Source: SZUA-430 sp044375275 (GTDB taxonomy: Bacteria; Pseudomonadota; Alphaproteobacteria; Micropepsales; Micropepsaceae). Taken from it: DNA of 57,895 nucleotides. The position numbers and the translations under genes are program-made. Below are positions 26,295 through 35,394 of the stretch, piece after piece (the first letter of the stretch is position 1; each line of letters starts with the position of its first letter). The notes below the pieces were generated by a model. It was not told where the DNA came from, searched no databases, and worked only from the letters and a program-made list of their open reading frames with translations. The stretch is from positions 1 through 57,895 of the forward strand of contig JBILMZ010000002.1 in the NCBI GenBank assembly GCA_044375275.1, read 5' to 3'.

Positions 26295-26627
26295 ATGCTC
26301 GAAGGCTCATGCGATTGCGGCGATGTACACTTTCACGTCGACGGCACGCTGGACGAAGTGACCGAGTGCAACTGCGGCATCTGCCGGCGCTCAGGCGGAT
26401 TGTGGGCGTACTACGCGCCGAAAGTAGTAACGATGACAGGCCCCACCGACATCTACATGCGCGGCGATCGCATGCTCGAGATGCACTCCTGCAAGAACTG
26501 CCACTGCCTGATGTGGTGGGTGCCCGTGGACAAGAGCTACGACCGCATGGGCGTCAACGCCCGCATGCTCCCGCTCGGCGCCTGGGACAACACGCCAGTC
26601 AACAAGTGCGACGGGGCGAGTTGGTAG
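26295..26627 (+). CDS. GFA-family (Mss4-fold) zinc protein
   Basis: This 110-residue protein has the zinc ligands of the GFA family, named for glutathione-dependent formaldehyde-activating enzyme: SCDCG, CNCGICRRSGG and later HSCKNCHCLMWW. The family name overstates its biochemistry, since most members have no proven enzyme activity. The ATG at 26295 has GAGGA upstream; the frame extends to 26145 but that part overlaps the opposite gene's start. Confidence 0.85.
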   Translation: MLEGSCDCGDVHFHVDGTLDEVTECNCGICRRSGGLWAYYAPKVVTMTGPTDIYMRGDRMLEMHSCKNCHCLMWWVPVDKSYDRMGVNARMLPLGAWDNTPVNKCDGASW

Positions 26628-26697
26628 GATTGCGGTAAGAAATCAGTTCACTGCGATGATGGAATGCGAAGCGTCGAAATCGTGACTGCCCCGTTTC

Positions 26698-27402
26698 CTA
26701 CTGAATGCCGCTCGCCGCCTCGATCTGGCAGATCTTGCCGTGTGACTCGTCGCAATTGCTCACGATGCAGTACTCGACCGGCGTGTTGCTGTCGTTGATG
26801 ACGAACACGCGATAGGACTGCTTCGGCGAGTCGCCCGGCGCGAAGCGCGTGGGCAGGTCGCAATAGGCTTCGAACTTGTCCTCGAAGAACTTGACCGACT
26901 TCTCGGCGCACACGCTTTCGTTCCGCAGCGGCGACACATAGGTGACGACGGCCATGCGCACATCGTCCCACGCCTGCCCTGCTGGCACCGTGGCAGGGTT
27001 GAACTGGCCACCGGTATAGCTGCCGGTGCTGGAGTCATAAGCCGTCTGGGGACGCGCGCGCGCGATCACATAGCCGGCCGTTGGCGCCGGAGCGCCTGCC
27101 ATCGGCGAAGAGGTATAGCCCGTGGGCGCGGAGCTGTAGCCTGTGCCGCCACCTGCACCCAGTGCCGGATCAAAGAAGCCGACGAGATACTCGTCCGTGC
27201 TGCCCGCCTGCAGGGTCCGCGGCGCGCCGACCCCGCCGGAAAACTGCTTCTCGCATTCCTGGCGCTGCTGCGGCAGCGCGGTGACCACGCAGCCCGTGCA
27301 GGGCGTGTTCCGGTTGCCACTGAAGAGGAGCCAGATGAGCAGCAGAGACACGATGATGGCCACCAGGACTACCAGGGCATACTCGATCATTTTCCTAGAC
27401 AT
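26698..27402 (-). CDS. Membrane-anchored protein of unknown function (last gene of the Sel1/beta-helix operon)
   Basis: The 234 residues start with MSRKMIEYALVVLVAIIVSLLLIWLLFSG, a single N-terminal membrane anchor that leaves the rest in the periplasm. A Gly/Ser/Thr/Pro-rich linker (about residues 75-115) leads to a C-terminal domain with several Cys. No known family is apparent. GGGGA precedes the start. It is the fourth gene of a tightly spaced minus-strand run. Confidence 0.75.
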   Translation of the reverse strand: MSRKMIEYALVVLVAIIVSLLLIWLLFSGNRNTPCTGCVVTALPQQRQECEKQFSGGVGAPRTLQAGSTDEYLVGFFDPALGAGGGTGYSSAPTGYTSSPMAGAPAPTAGYVIARARPQTAYDSSTGSYTGGQFNPATVPAGQAWDDVRMAVVTYVSPLRNESVCAEKSVKFFEDKFEAYCDLPTRFAPGDSPKQSYRVFVINDSNTPVEYCIVSNCDESHGKICQIEAASGIQ

Positions 27403-27434
27403 TCATGTCCCCATTCAGCATCTGGCGCGCCAGC

Positions 27435-27695
27435 CTATTGGTTCGGTTTCTGCCGGACCGGCGGTGCAATATCGTAAGTCTTGGGCTCCGGCGGAGCTTG
27501 CGTTCCCTGCGGCCCTGACGGTGAGTCCGGCCAGTCAATTTTCGACTTCGGCACGAAGATATTTATCCCGGCCACAATGATCAGCGCTGCGACGGCACAC
27601 AGGCCCAGCATCATCCAGGTCCGCCCGTCCGCACGCTTCATCCCGTCATTCACCGAAACGGGCGTGCTTATCAGCTTGTGATCACCGTCGGACAT
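27435..27695 (-). CDS. Small single-pass membrane protein of unknown function
   Basis: This 86-residue protein has a cytoplasmic N-terminus, a membrane helix (WMMLGLCAVAALIIVAGINIF, about residues 27-47) and a proline-rich periplasmic tail. A strong ribosome binding site (GGAGG, 5-nt spacing) precedes the ATG. It lies between the beta-helix gene and the Gly/Ser-rich membrane gene in the same direction. Confidence 0.75.
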   Translation of the reverse strand: MSDGDHKLISTPVSVNDGMKRADGRTWMMLGLCAVAALIIVAGINIFVPKSKIDWPDSPSGPQGTQAPPEPKTYDIAPPVRQKPNQ

Positions 27696-27731
27696 TTGCC
27701 TCCAAAGCGCCTTCGATCCCTACTTCGATCC

Positions 27732-29051
27732 CTAGTCGTCGCAATCCGTGTCGCGCATGCGGAATGCACCCTGCGCAAACACATAATTCGAACGGGAAGT
27801 GCAGTCACCTGAATAACAGACGCAGTCGCCGCGGGCACAGTGCAGCGAGTTGCTCTCCGCCTGCCCGCGCGCGCCGGCCTGCAGCGAGATCGCGGCAACC
27901 TTGGAGCCACGCACCTTGTTGTTCTGGAGGGTCACGAAGGCGCCGGCCGCCGCAGAAATGCCGTAGGACGCGCCGTTAACGGTCGAGCTTTCGACGACCA
28001 CGCTCGTGCCTGATCCCAGCGTGATGCCGTTTTCATAGCCGGTAACGTTTGCGCCCTTGATCACGACGCGGCGCGCTTCAAGGCCCGACAGCCACGGAAG
28101 ATCGTTAAGCGCCTGGCCGCCCCCGATGAGGATGCCGTGGTCGCCAGGTCCGAACGGCGGATACGGATCCTCCGGCTCGGAGCGAACGACCGTGACACCC
28201 GAAAGCTGGAGCGCATCGCGCACGCCATCAATGACCACGCCGGCCTTCGCACCTTTGACCAGCAGGCCGACCAGATTGATGTTGGCGGCATTCAGGCGGA
28301 TGACGAAGGGACCGGCCGGCGTGGTTGCCAGGCGGCTCTCGTCAATCCAGACACGACCGGCTGCGATCGCATAGACCGCGGCGTCCTTCGCACGAACCGT
28401 GGTCCGGCGCATCGTGAGGCTTCCACCATTCACCAGAATGGCCGAATCCTGGCCGCGCCAGGACAGGTTCACTTCGTCGAGGTTCAGCTCACCCGAACGC
28501 ACGTTGAAACAGGCTTCGACGTCGATGCCACCAAACGTGACGGCACCCGCCGCACCGGCCGCCGATACCTGCGCACAGCTCGCACCGCCCACCCGGGCGC
28601 GCACGCCGTAGCCGTAGTTCGCGGTCGTGACCACGACACCGCTGCCAAAGGACAATCCGGAAATGTCGCATGGGGCGCCAGGAACAACGCTGATCCGTCC
28701 GGGCGCGCCACGCATGTAGTCCAGCGCCTCGCGCATGGAGCCGAACGACTCACGCGAGGTCGGCATGGCGCAGTTCACGGCCACATTGCGATGCGCGCCA
28801 TCAGGCGGGGTGCCGGGGTTGTGGCCCCAGTGCCCATGGTGTCCGTGGTGAGGTTTCTTCTTCTTTTCGCAACACAGCTTGATCGCCGGAAACGAGTACG
28901 GATCCTGGGCCGTATCACCCTGCGCCTCGGCCTGCGCGCCCGTGTATCCGCGCGCACTGGCGGTGGCAGGGGCCAGCAATGCCGCTCCTGCAAGCGCCAA
29001 GGCCGCAACGGCTGACCAGCCAAAGCCTGCGCGACGATCCCGTCCCATCAT
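27732..29051 (-). CDS. Exported right-handed beta-helix (NosD/pectate-lyase-like) protein
   Basis: The protein is about 439 residues, with a signal peptide (GWSAVAALALAGAALLAPATASA), a short His/Lys-rich segment (KKKKPHHGHHGHWGH) and then repeated rungs such as NGGSLTMRRTTVRA, ANINLVGLLVKGA, ANVTGYENGITLG and VESSTVNGASYG, typical of a parallel beta-helix. No catalytic site is evident. The ATG at 29051 has GGAGAAAG upstream; a GTG at 29096 is possible and would abut the previous stop. Confidence 0.8.
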   Translation of the reverse strand: MMGRDRRAGFGWSAVAALALAGAALLAPATASARGYTGAQAEAQGDTAQDPYSFPAIKLCCEKKKKPHHGHHGHWGHNPGTPPDGAHRNVAVNCAMPTSRESFGSMREALDYMRGAPGRISVVPGAPCDISGLSFGSGVVVTTANYGYGVRARVGGASCAQVSAAGAAGAVTFGGIDVEACFNVRSGELNLDEVNLSWRGQDSAILVNGGSLTMRRTTVRAKDAAVYAIAAGRVWIDESRLATTPAGPFVIRLNAANINLVGLLVKGAKAGVVIDGVRDALQLSGVTVVRSEPEDPYPPFGPGDHGILIGGGQALNDLPWLSGLEARRVVIKGANVTGYENGITLGSGTSVVVESSTVNGASYGISAAAGAFVTLQNNKVRGSKVAAISLQAGARGQAESNSLHCARGDCVCYSGDCTSRSNYVFAQGAFRMRDTDCDD

Positions 29052-29096
29052 GTTCTTTCTCCGGATATCGGATTGCGTTCCATTTGACTGAGCCAC

Positions 29097-30779
29097 CTAG
29101 TTTGTCACCCGGACGGGAGGCGATGCTGGCACGTTCAGCGCGGCGTTGTTTTCGGCTTCCCGTTCACGGTCACGTTCGCGACGGCACCGGCGCGTCCGGC
29201 ACTCATCCTTGGAAGCGGCCGGAGCCGTCTCCAGGAGGCGCATGAACTCCGACCGTGTCGGCTCGAATCCGGACACCGCAGCGCCCTGTCGATAGCGAAC
29301 CGCCCGGTCCTCGGACTTCTCGACGCCATCCGCGCCTTGCGTATAGAGCTCGGCAAGCGCGAACATCGCCTCGCCATCCCCCTGCTCGGCCGCCAGAAGC
29401 AGCCATTTCTCGGCACGAACGAAGTTCACCGGAACGCCAACGCCCTTGACGTACATGATACCGAGGCAGCGCTGCGCGCGGACATTGCCGCGCACGGCCA
29501 TGATCTGCACGAGGCGCGTCAGCTGCAGCGGCGTGAACGAACCCGTCTGCGTATCACCCAGCATGTCCTGGTACTTGGAAACGGCGCGCGCCACTTCCCC
29601 GGCACCCGAACCGCGAAGGAAACCGATCGCCCGCAGCATGTCCGGCCCGACTGGCAGCAGGCGGTCAGCCTTTGCCAGCGCGCGCTCGCGATGGAGATTG
29701 ATCGGGCACTCGTCGCCATGGACGAGACCCGACGGCGTCTCGCCGCGATAGCGGGTCTCGGCCGCGTAGAACTCAAACGGAGCAAGCCAGGTCTGCGCCT
29801 TGGACTTCGCCTTGGCATGCAGCTCGTTGCCGGCAGCCTTCGGGTCAGCACCCGTGCCAACCGTCAGGGCTTTCAGACCGTCGATATACTGCTTGGCCAC
29901 CGGATGGCCAGCCCGCTCGGCGAGCAGGTAGAACACCATCGACTCGATCGTGCTCGTCTGGAATGCGTTCGTGGAACCCTCGACGGCCGTCGAAAAGCGC
30001 GAGCAGCTGCTCGGCATGAGCCAGCCGAACCAGTTGCTGTTGCTGCAGAGCTTGTTGACCCAGAAGTCGAACGACGTCTTGTACGAGCCGCTCGCGGGAT
30101 AGCCGCTCGTGCTCGTCGTAGCATACGGATTGTACGAGTCGACCTTGCGGCTGTAGACGCCACCGGGGCGGCGCACGTGCACCCACGAGTCCGCGATCAC
30201 GCCCGAGAGCGGGCCTGTCGACGCGTTATGACGCTGGTTGATGTAGGGATCCTGGAGCTGGCCGAGCAGGATGAACCCGTCGCCGCCACGGCACGCGGCG
30301 ATGTACATGATGCGGTTGCGCGCATCGATGCGCTCGTCCTGGAGAAGGTTGCGATAGATGCCCTCAGCCTCTTTCTCGGCATTGGCAAGCTTGCTCACGA
30401 CAAAGTCAGCCGCAGCATCGAGGTGGAAGTGATCGAAGATCGCAGAGTTGTGGGACGCCATGAAGTACCAGACATAGGCCTCGACGGCGTCGTAGTAGCC
30501 CTTGTCGTCTTCGCGCTTGGCCGAATAGATGTCACCGAGTTTGACCTGGGCGAAGAAATCGTTCTCCTGCCACGCCGCGCGCCGGCAGAGCTTGATGGCC
30601 TCATCCTTGCGGCCAAGCTGGTAGGCGCGTTCGCACTCGGCGACGTCAGCTCGTGCCGGGCTTGCCATCGCAAACAGGCAGGCCGTCAGTGCAGCGAGCA
30701 CGACATGCCGCGCGATCCGGCTCAAACGCGACCAAGAACGCTGGGCTGCGTTGTCAAATGAGGTAAGCGATGTTTGCAT
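29097..30779 (-). CDS. Exported Sel1-repeat protein of unknown function
   Basis: This 560-residue product has a signal peptide ending ASPARA (about residue 46) and TPR/Sel1-like repeats: an N-terminal unit (CERAYQLGRKDEAIKLCRRAA) and two C-terminal ones (AQRCLGIMYVKGVGVPVNF; GEAMFALAELYTQGADG), with an unfamiliar middle part rich in aromatic residues. Sel1 repeats usually bind proteins. AGAGGA precedes MQTSLTSFD at 30779. It is the first gene of a four-gene operon of exported or membrane proteins. Confidence 0.82.
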   Translation of the reverse strand: MQTSLTSFDNAAQRSWSRLSRIARHVVLAALTACLFAMASPARADVAECERAYQLGRKDEAIKLCRRAAWQENDFFAQVKLGDIYSAKREDDKGYYDAVEAYVWYFMASHNSAIFDHFHLDAAADFVVSKLANAEKEAEGIYRNLLQDERIDARNRIMYIAACRGGDGFILLGQLQDPYINQRHNASTGPLSGVIADSWVHVRRPGGVYSRKVDSYNPYATTSTSGYPASGSYKTSFDFWVNKLCSNSNWFGWLMPSSCSRFSTAVEGSTNAFQTSTIESMVFYLLAERAGHPVAKQYIDGLKALTVGTGADPKAAGNELHAKAKSKAQTWLAPFEFYAAETRYRGETPSGLVHGDECPINLHRERALAKADRLLPVGPDMLRAIGFLRGSGAGEVARAVSKYQDMLGDTQTGSFTPLQLTRLVQIMAVRGNVRAQRCLGIMYVKGVGVPVNFVRAEKWLLLAAEQGDGEAMFALAELYTQGADGVEKSEDRAVRYRQGAAVSGFEPTRSEFMRLLETAPAASKDECRTRRCRRERDREREAENNAALNVPASPPVRVTN

Positions 30780-31143
30780 TTGTCCTCTCACCCGGTGGCG
30801 GCGATACAACTTCGAACAAGACTGCTGTCCGCGCACACGATGTGCAGTGCATTCCTGCACGCGCTTTCATTGAGTGCCAGACAGCGAACTTGAGTCAAGC
30901 GCTACAGAGGCTAAAAGCGAGATAAAGTCTAGGCTTTACGCCAAATTGCGTACACGGCACATGGGCTGGACCAACCATCGCGCGCGCACGCAGAACTGGC
31001 ATCACATCCACGTACAGGGCACCTCGGGTTGAGCTCCGGAAACAGGTTGTGCAATTTGTAGTCGCAGCTGTTTTGGCTTAACTAAGAAACTGCAGTCCTG
31101 TCAGAACAAAATTCCCCTGCACAGGGAATTCCAAGGAACAAAA

Positions 31144-31794
31144 ATGACCCTCCACGTCGACGTCTTCTGGTCCTTCCGGTCGCCATACTCGTATTTGGCG
31201 ACTCCCCAGATGACACAGCTCGAGTCCCGCTGGGACCTCGGCTTTCGCATCCGCCCCGTCTATCCGATAGCGATTCGGCTCGATGGCTGGTTCAAGAACG
31301 CGAACCCGATGTGGCGTCCCTATCTCGTGCGCGACGTGATGCGTGAAGCCGAACGCCATGCGATTCCCTTCGCATGGCCCCAGCCCGATCCCGTCCTCAT
31401 GGACATGAAAACCGGCGAAGTTCCAAAAGCGCAGCCTTTCATCCACAGGCTCACACGACTTGGCGTCGCCGCCGCAGAAGCCGGCCGCGGCCTGGAATTC
31501 ATCACCGAAGTTTCAGGGACACTATATGGCGGCCGCGTACAGAACTGGCATGAAGGAACACACCTGTTTGAAGCCTCCGCCCGGGCGGGCCTCGATCTGG
31601 AGGAGCTTGACCAGCGCATCACGGCGGATGCCGCGCACTACGACGCGATCATCGAAAAGAACCAGGCAGACCACAAGGCGTGCGGCCATTGGGGTGTTCC
31701 CACCTTCGCATTCAACGGCGAACCCTTCTTCGGACAGGACAGGCTGGACGCGCTCATCTGGCGTCTCCAGAAGAACGGCCTGAAGGCGCGTTAG
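31144..31794 (+). CDS. DsbA-family 2-hydroxychromene-2-carboxylate isomerase-like protein
   Basis: This 216-residue thioredoxin-fold protein of the kappa-GST/HCCA isomerase group has Ser13 in FWSFRSPYSYLA at the position of the active-site Ser and the cis-Pro motif GVPTFAFNGEPFFGQDRL near the C-terminus. Known members act with glutathione in naphthalene catabolism, but most chromosomal copies have unknown substrates. AAGGA precedes the ATG. The 3' end overlaps the convergent GDPD gene by 4 bp. Confidence 0.85.
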   Translation: MTLHVDVFWSFRSPYSYLATPQMTQLESRWDLGFRIRPVYPIAIRLDGWFKNANPMWRPYLVRDVMREAERHAIPFAWPQPDPVLMDMKTGEVPKAQPFIHRLTRLGVAAAEAGRGLEFITEVSGTLYGGRVQNWHEGTHLFEASARAGLDLEELDQRITADAAHYDAIIEKNQADHKACGHWGVPTFAFNGEPFFGQDRLDALIWRLQKNGLKAR

Positions 31795-32552
31795 GCCCAC
31801 AGCCCCCGCGCCTGCAGGACCCGCTTCAGCACGGAAGGCCGGTCGGTCATGATCCCGTGCACGCCGACATCGACGAGCCGGTTCATCTCGGCTTCGTCGT
31901 CAATCGTCCAGACATGGACTTGCAGGTTCCGCTTCTCTGCCGCTTCCACAAAGCGGCGCGATATGATGGTCACGCCATTGGCGGCAACGGGCACCTGTGC
32001 GCACCCCTCGCGCCAGCGCGACGCCGGAAGCCCGAAGGAAGCCGATTTCAGCTTCAGCACACCCGCCGGCCCAAGCGACGTGCACACAGCACCATCAAAC
32101 GCGTCCTGCACCTGCCGGATGCGCTTGCCCGAGAACGAACCGATGCAGACGCGCTTCTCCGCGCCCGTTCGCCGGATCAGTTCAATGAGCGGCGCCACGG
32201 CCGCATCATGCTTGGGATCGATGTTGATCCGAACGTCAGGCCAGCGCGTCAGGAGCTCTTCCATGAGGGGAATGGGCTCACTGCCGCCAATCAGGGCTCC
32301 CTTGAGCACCGAAAAGGGCTGTTCTTCCACCTTGCCGGAGGCTGTCGTCACGCGGTCCAGCCTGTCGTCGTGGAAGGACACCAGCACCCCGTCGGCCGTC
32401 GCATAGGCATCCGTCTCGATGTAGCGATAGCCCAGCGACACGGCATACTCGAACGCCTTCATCGTGTTCTCGGGGGCCTCAAGCGCGCCACCCCTGTGGG
32501 CAAAGGCAAGAAGGCCGCCATGTTCCAGATAGGGGTATTTGGCTGGGCGCAT
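31791..32552 (-). CDS. Glycerophosphodiester phosphodiesterase
   Basis: This 253-residue TIM-barrel enzyme has the GDPD signature: AHRGG...PENT near residues 18-30, the metal-binding YIETDAY, and SFHDDRLDR. It hydrolyses glycerophosphodiesters to glycerol-3-phosphate and an alcohol. There is no signal peptide, so it is cytoplasmic. The start is supported by GGGAG. Confidence 0.92.
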   Translation of the reverse strand: MRPAKYPYLEHGGLLAFAHRGGALEAPENTMKAFEYAVSLGYRYIETDAYATADGVLVSFHDDRLDRVTTASGKVEEQPFSVLKGALIGGSEPIPLMEELLTRWPDVRINIDPKHDAAVAPLIELIRRTGAEKRVCIGSFSGKRIRQVQDAFDGAVCTSLGPAGVLKLKSASFGLPASRWREGCAQVPVAANGVTIISRRFVEAAEKRNLQVHVWTIDDEAEMNRLVDVGVHGIMTDRPSVLKRVLQARGLWA

Positions 32553-32653
32553 GCGAGTGACTCCCGGATTTGTGCGCAGGTCAGGCGCGGGCTTAGTCTG
32601 GAATGAAGCCGCGGGACATTCTAGTCTTCCCGCCGAATTTGCAGGGGACCAAG

Positions 32654-34504
32654 ATGAAAAACCGCACGATTGAACGCCGCTCCTTCCTCATGCTGTCAGC
32701 CGCCACCGCAGCCCTGGGGCTGACGGGATGCGTGGATGACTTCGAGGAGCCCTCGCTGGCGCCCGTCACCGCCTACCCGGAAGATAATCGCCTGCTCGAG
32801 TTCTTCTCGAAGAGCTTCACCCGCGAACTCGAGGACTCACCGGAATTCATGACCGCACTCGGCATGAAGAAGCGTTACGACGAATGGAGCGACTACTCCG
32901 ATACCTTCGTCGAGAAATCCCACCAGTTCACGCTGGCAGACGCGGAGTTCATGCGCAAGCGCATCAACCGCTCCGCCCTCAGCCCCCAGATGCGCGTCTC
33001 CTACGACATCTTCCTCTTCCAGAACGAACAACGCATCGCGAACTTCCCGTTCCGCTATCACAACTACGACACGTCCCATTTCGGCGGACCGCACCAGGGC
33101 ATTCCGAACCTGCTGATCAACCAGCACCGCATCGATGATGTCTCCGATGCGAAGGCCTATGTCGCCCGCATCGCGGCCACGCCGCTCCTGATGAAGCAGG
33201 CCACCGGCTTCATGAAGGCCTCGGCCACCAGGGGCCTGACCCTTCCCCGCTTTTCGTACGATCTCATGATCGCAGACGCGCAGCAGGTCCTGAAAGGCGC
33301 GCCGTTTGAAGGAAAGGGCGAGAACAAGATCCTCACCGACTTCCGCACCAAGGTTGCCAAGCTGAAAATCAGTGACGCTGAGAAGGCGCAGCTGGTCAGC
33401 GATGCAGGCAAGGCGCTCGTGGATCACCTCAAGCCGGCCTATGAGCTGTTCCTTGCGACGTCAGCCGAAATCGCAAAGTCGGTAAAGGCAGATCATGGCG
33501 TGGGCAGCATGCCCGACGGAAAGGCCTTCTACGACGAACGTACCGCAGCCCACACCACGCTCAAGATGCCGGCCGCCGACATCCACGCCCTCGGCCTCTC
33601 CGAGGTCGCCCGCCTGTCGGCAGACATGGAAGTCCTGAAGAAGCGCCTGGGTTTCAAAGGCCCGCTGAAGGACTTCTACAACGACCTGCGCACCAACCGG
33701 AAATACCTGTATCCAAACACCGATGCCGGTCGCGCGGCCTACATGAAGCGCGCGAAGGAACTGCAGGACAAGGCTGCATCCAAGCTGGCCAATACCTTCG
33801 GCACGCTTCCAAAGGCCGGCGTGGACGTGAAGCGCATGGAGCCTTACCTCGAAAGCGGCCAGACCATCGCCTTCTACAACCCGCCGTCACCCGACGGCTC
33901 GCGCCCTGGCTTCGTGTTCTACAATCTGGCGTCCATGCAGACCCTGCCGAAGTGGCAGATGGCAGCCCTCGCCTTCCATGAAGGCCTTCCCGGCCACCAC
34001 CTGCAGATTTCAATTGCCCGGGAAACGAAGAACATCCCCGAGTTCCGCAAATACACCGGCTTCACGGCTTATGTCGAAGGCTGGGCTCTCTATACCGAGT
34101 TCCTCGCCGGCGAGATGGGCCTGTACGAGAATGACCTCGATGAAGTCGGCCGCATCACGATGGAGCTCTGGCGCGCCTGTCGCCTGGTCGTCGACACCGG
34201 CATCCACGCCATGGGCTGGAGCCGCGAGAAGAGCGTAGACTACTTCCTCGCCAACACGGCCCTCACGCGCGACAACATCGTGCGCGAGATCGATCGCTAC
34301 TTCGTGTTTCCGGGACAGGCCTGCGCCTACCAGATCGGCCGCAACAGGTTCCTCGAACTGCGCGAGCAGGCGAAGAAGCAGCTGGGCGCCAAATTCGACA
34401 TCCGCCAGTTCCACGACGTGGTTCTGGAGAATGGCGCCGTCCCGCTCCCGGTCCTCGAAAGCATCGTCGCCGAGTGGGTCGGGAGCCGCGCCCAATCAGC
34501 CTGA
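32654..34504 (+). CDS. DUF885-family putative metallopeptidase, Tat-type lipoprotein
   Basis: This 616-residue protein begins MKNRTIERRSFLMLSAATAA with a twin-arginine motif and then the lipobox LTGC, so it should be exported folded and lipidated. The DUF885 zinc-like motif HEGLPGHH is at about residues 441-448 and a C-terminal region (YFVFPGQACAYQIG) is conserved in the family. DUF885 proteins are thought to be peptidases. I used the ATG at 32654 because the longer start (32603) would hide the signal sequence. Confidence 0.88.
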   Translation: MKNRTIERRSFLMLSAATAALGLTGCVDDFEEPSLAPVTAYPEDNRLLEFFSKSFTRELEDSPEFMTALGMKKRYDEWSDYSDTFVEKSHQFTLADAEFMRKRINRSALSPQMRVSYDIFLFQNEQRIANFPFRYHNYDTSHFGGPHQGIPNLLINQHRIDDVSDAKAYVARIAATPLLMKQATGFMKASATRGLTLPRFSYDLMIADAQQVLKGAPFEGKGENKILTDFRTKVAKLKISDAEKAQLVSDAGKALVDHLKPAYELFLATSAEIAKSVKADHGVGSMPDGKAFYDERTAAHTTLKMPAADIHALGLSEVARLSADMEVLKKRLGFKGPLKDFYNDLRTNRKYLYPNTDAGRAAYMKRAKELQDKAASKLANTFGTLPKAGVDVKRMEPYLESGQTIAFYNPPSPDGSRPGFVFYNLASMQTLPKWQMAALAFHEGLPGHHLQISIARETKNIPEFRKYTGFTAYVEGWALYTEFLAGEMGLYENDLDEVGRITMELWRACRLVVDTGIHAMGWSREKSVDYFLANTALTRDNIVREIDRYFVFPGQACAYQIGRNRFLELREQAKKQLGAKFDIRQFHDVVLENGAVPLPVLESIVAEWVGSRAQSA

Positions 34505-34517
34505 CGCAGGGAAAAGC

Positions 34518-34549
34518 CCGGAAGATGTCGAATTATTCACGTCTTCCGG
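34518..34549 (+). terminator. Possible terminator after the DUF885 gene
   Basis: The stem CCGGAAGAtg / cgTCTTCCGG around an AT-rich loop lies 14 bp past the DUF885 stop. Only a weak T-run (CCTTTC) follows. Confidence 0.45.
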
Positions 34550-34642
34550 ACCTTTCAGGCCTTGGGATCTTGGTCTCATGCAACCAAATTTTGAGCTCTG
34601 CTATGATATCAAGGCTTTGAAAGTTGGTGTTTCGTTAACCCT

Positions 34643-35371
34643 ATGAACCTGAAGCGACGTGACCTTCTCCTCGGTGCAGGACTGACGCTGATCTTCGGAT
34701 CAAGCGCATCGGCGCGCATCCTCGTGGAAGGAAACCTGGATGCGCTGCGCGAACCATCAGCGCCGCGGAGGCTGTCGCTGCGCCACGCGCATACGGGTGA
34801 GACTTTCTCCGGTCCCTTCCGCGACAGCGTCGGCCCATTGCCGGACGCGATGATTGATCTGTCGCATTTCCTGCGCGACCACCACGAACACACGCGCGGT
34901 CCCCTCTATGTCGAGACACTGGATTTCCTCGCAGATGTGATGAACGAATCCGGCGTCGCACGCGCAACCGTGCTGTCCGCCTACCGGACGCCGAAGACAA
35001 ACGCGATGCTCGCCGCAAAGATCTTTGGCGTCGCGGAGAAGAGCCAGCATCTCGCCGGCCGCGCCGTCGACATCACGCTCGACTCGAAGCTGGAAAAGAC
35101 CGCAGGCATCGCCCGCACCATGGATCGCGGCGGCGTGGGCTGGTACCCGCAGTCACACTTCATGCACATCGACTCCGGCCCCGTGCGCAGCTGGACAGTG
35201 AACTACGCCATGCAGGCCCGCGCAAAGGGCGCCAATGGAAAGCCAGGCACCGCGGGAGCGAACACGCCAGTCGAAGATTTCCTTGTGAGCAAGCCCAAGC
35301 GCCCGCTGACCGTGCAGGAGCGCATGAAGCTGCACAAGGCACTCGCAAAGAAGCAGTCAGCGCCCCGCTGA
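34643..35371 (+). CDS. DUF882 (YcbK-like, M15-type) exported peptidase-like protein, paralog 1
   Basis: This 242-residue protein has a twin-arginine-like leader (MNLKRRDLLLGAGLTLIFG) and the DUF882 domain: SAYRTPKTN, SQHLAGRAVDI (metal-ligand His and Asp), and SHFMHIDSGPVRSW. The fold is that of LAS D,D-peptidases and implies a cell-wall role. A lysine-rich tail (last 40 residues) is absent from its paralog at 50969-51628, to which it is clearly homologous along the whole core. Confidence 0.88.
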   Translation: MNLKRRDLLLGAGLTLIFGSSASARILVEGNLDALREPSAPRRLSLRHAHTGETFSGPFRDSVGPLPDAMIDLSHFLRDHHEHTRGPLYVETLDFLADVMNESGVARATVLSAYRTPKTNAMLAAKIFGVAEKSQHLAGRAVDITLDSKLEKTAGIARTMDRGGVGWYPQSHFMHIDSGPVRSWTVNYAMQARAKGANGKPGTAGANTPVEDFLVSKPKRPLTVQERMKLHKALAKKQSAPR

Positions 35372-35394
35372 TACCGCGCCTGGCGCATTCATGA

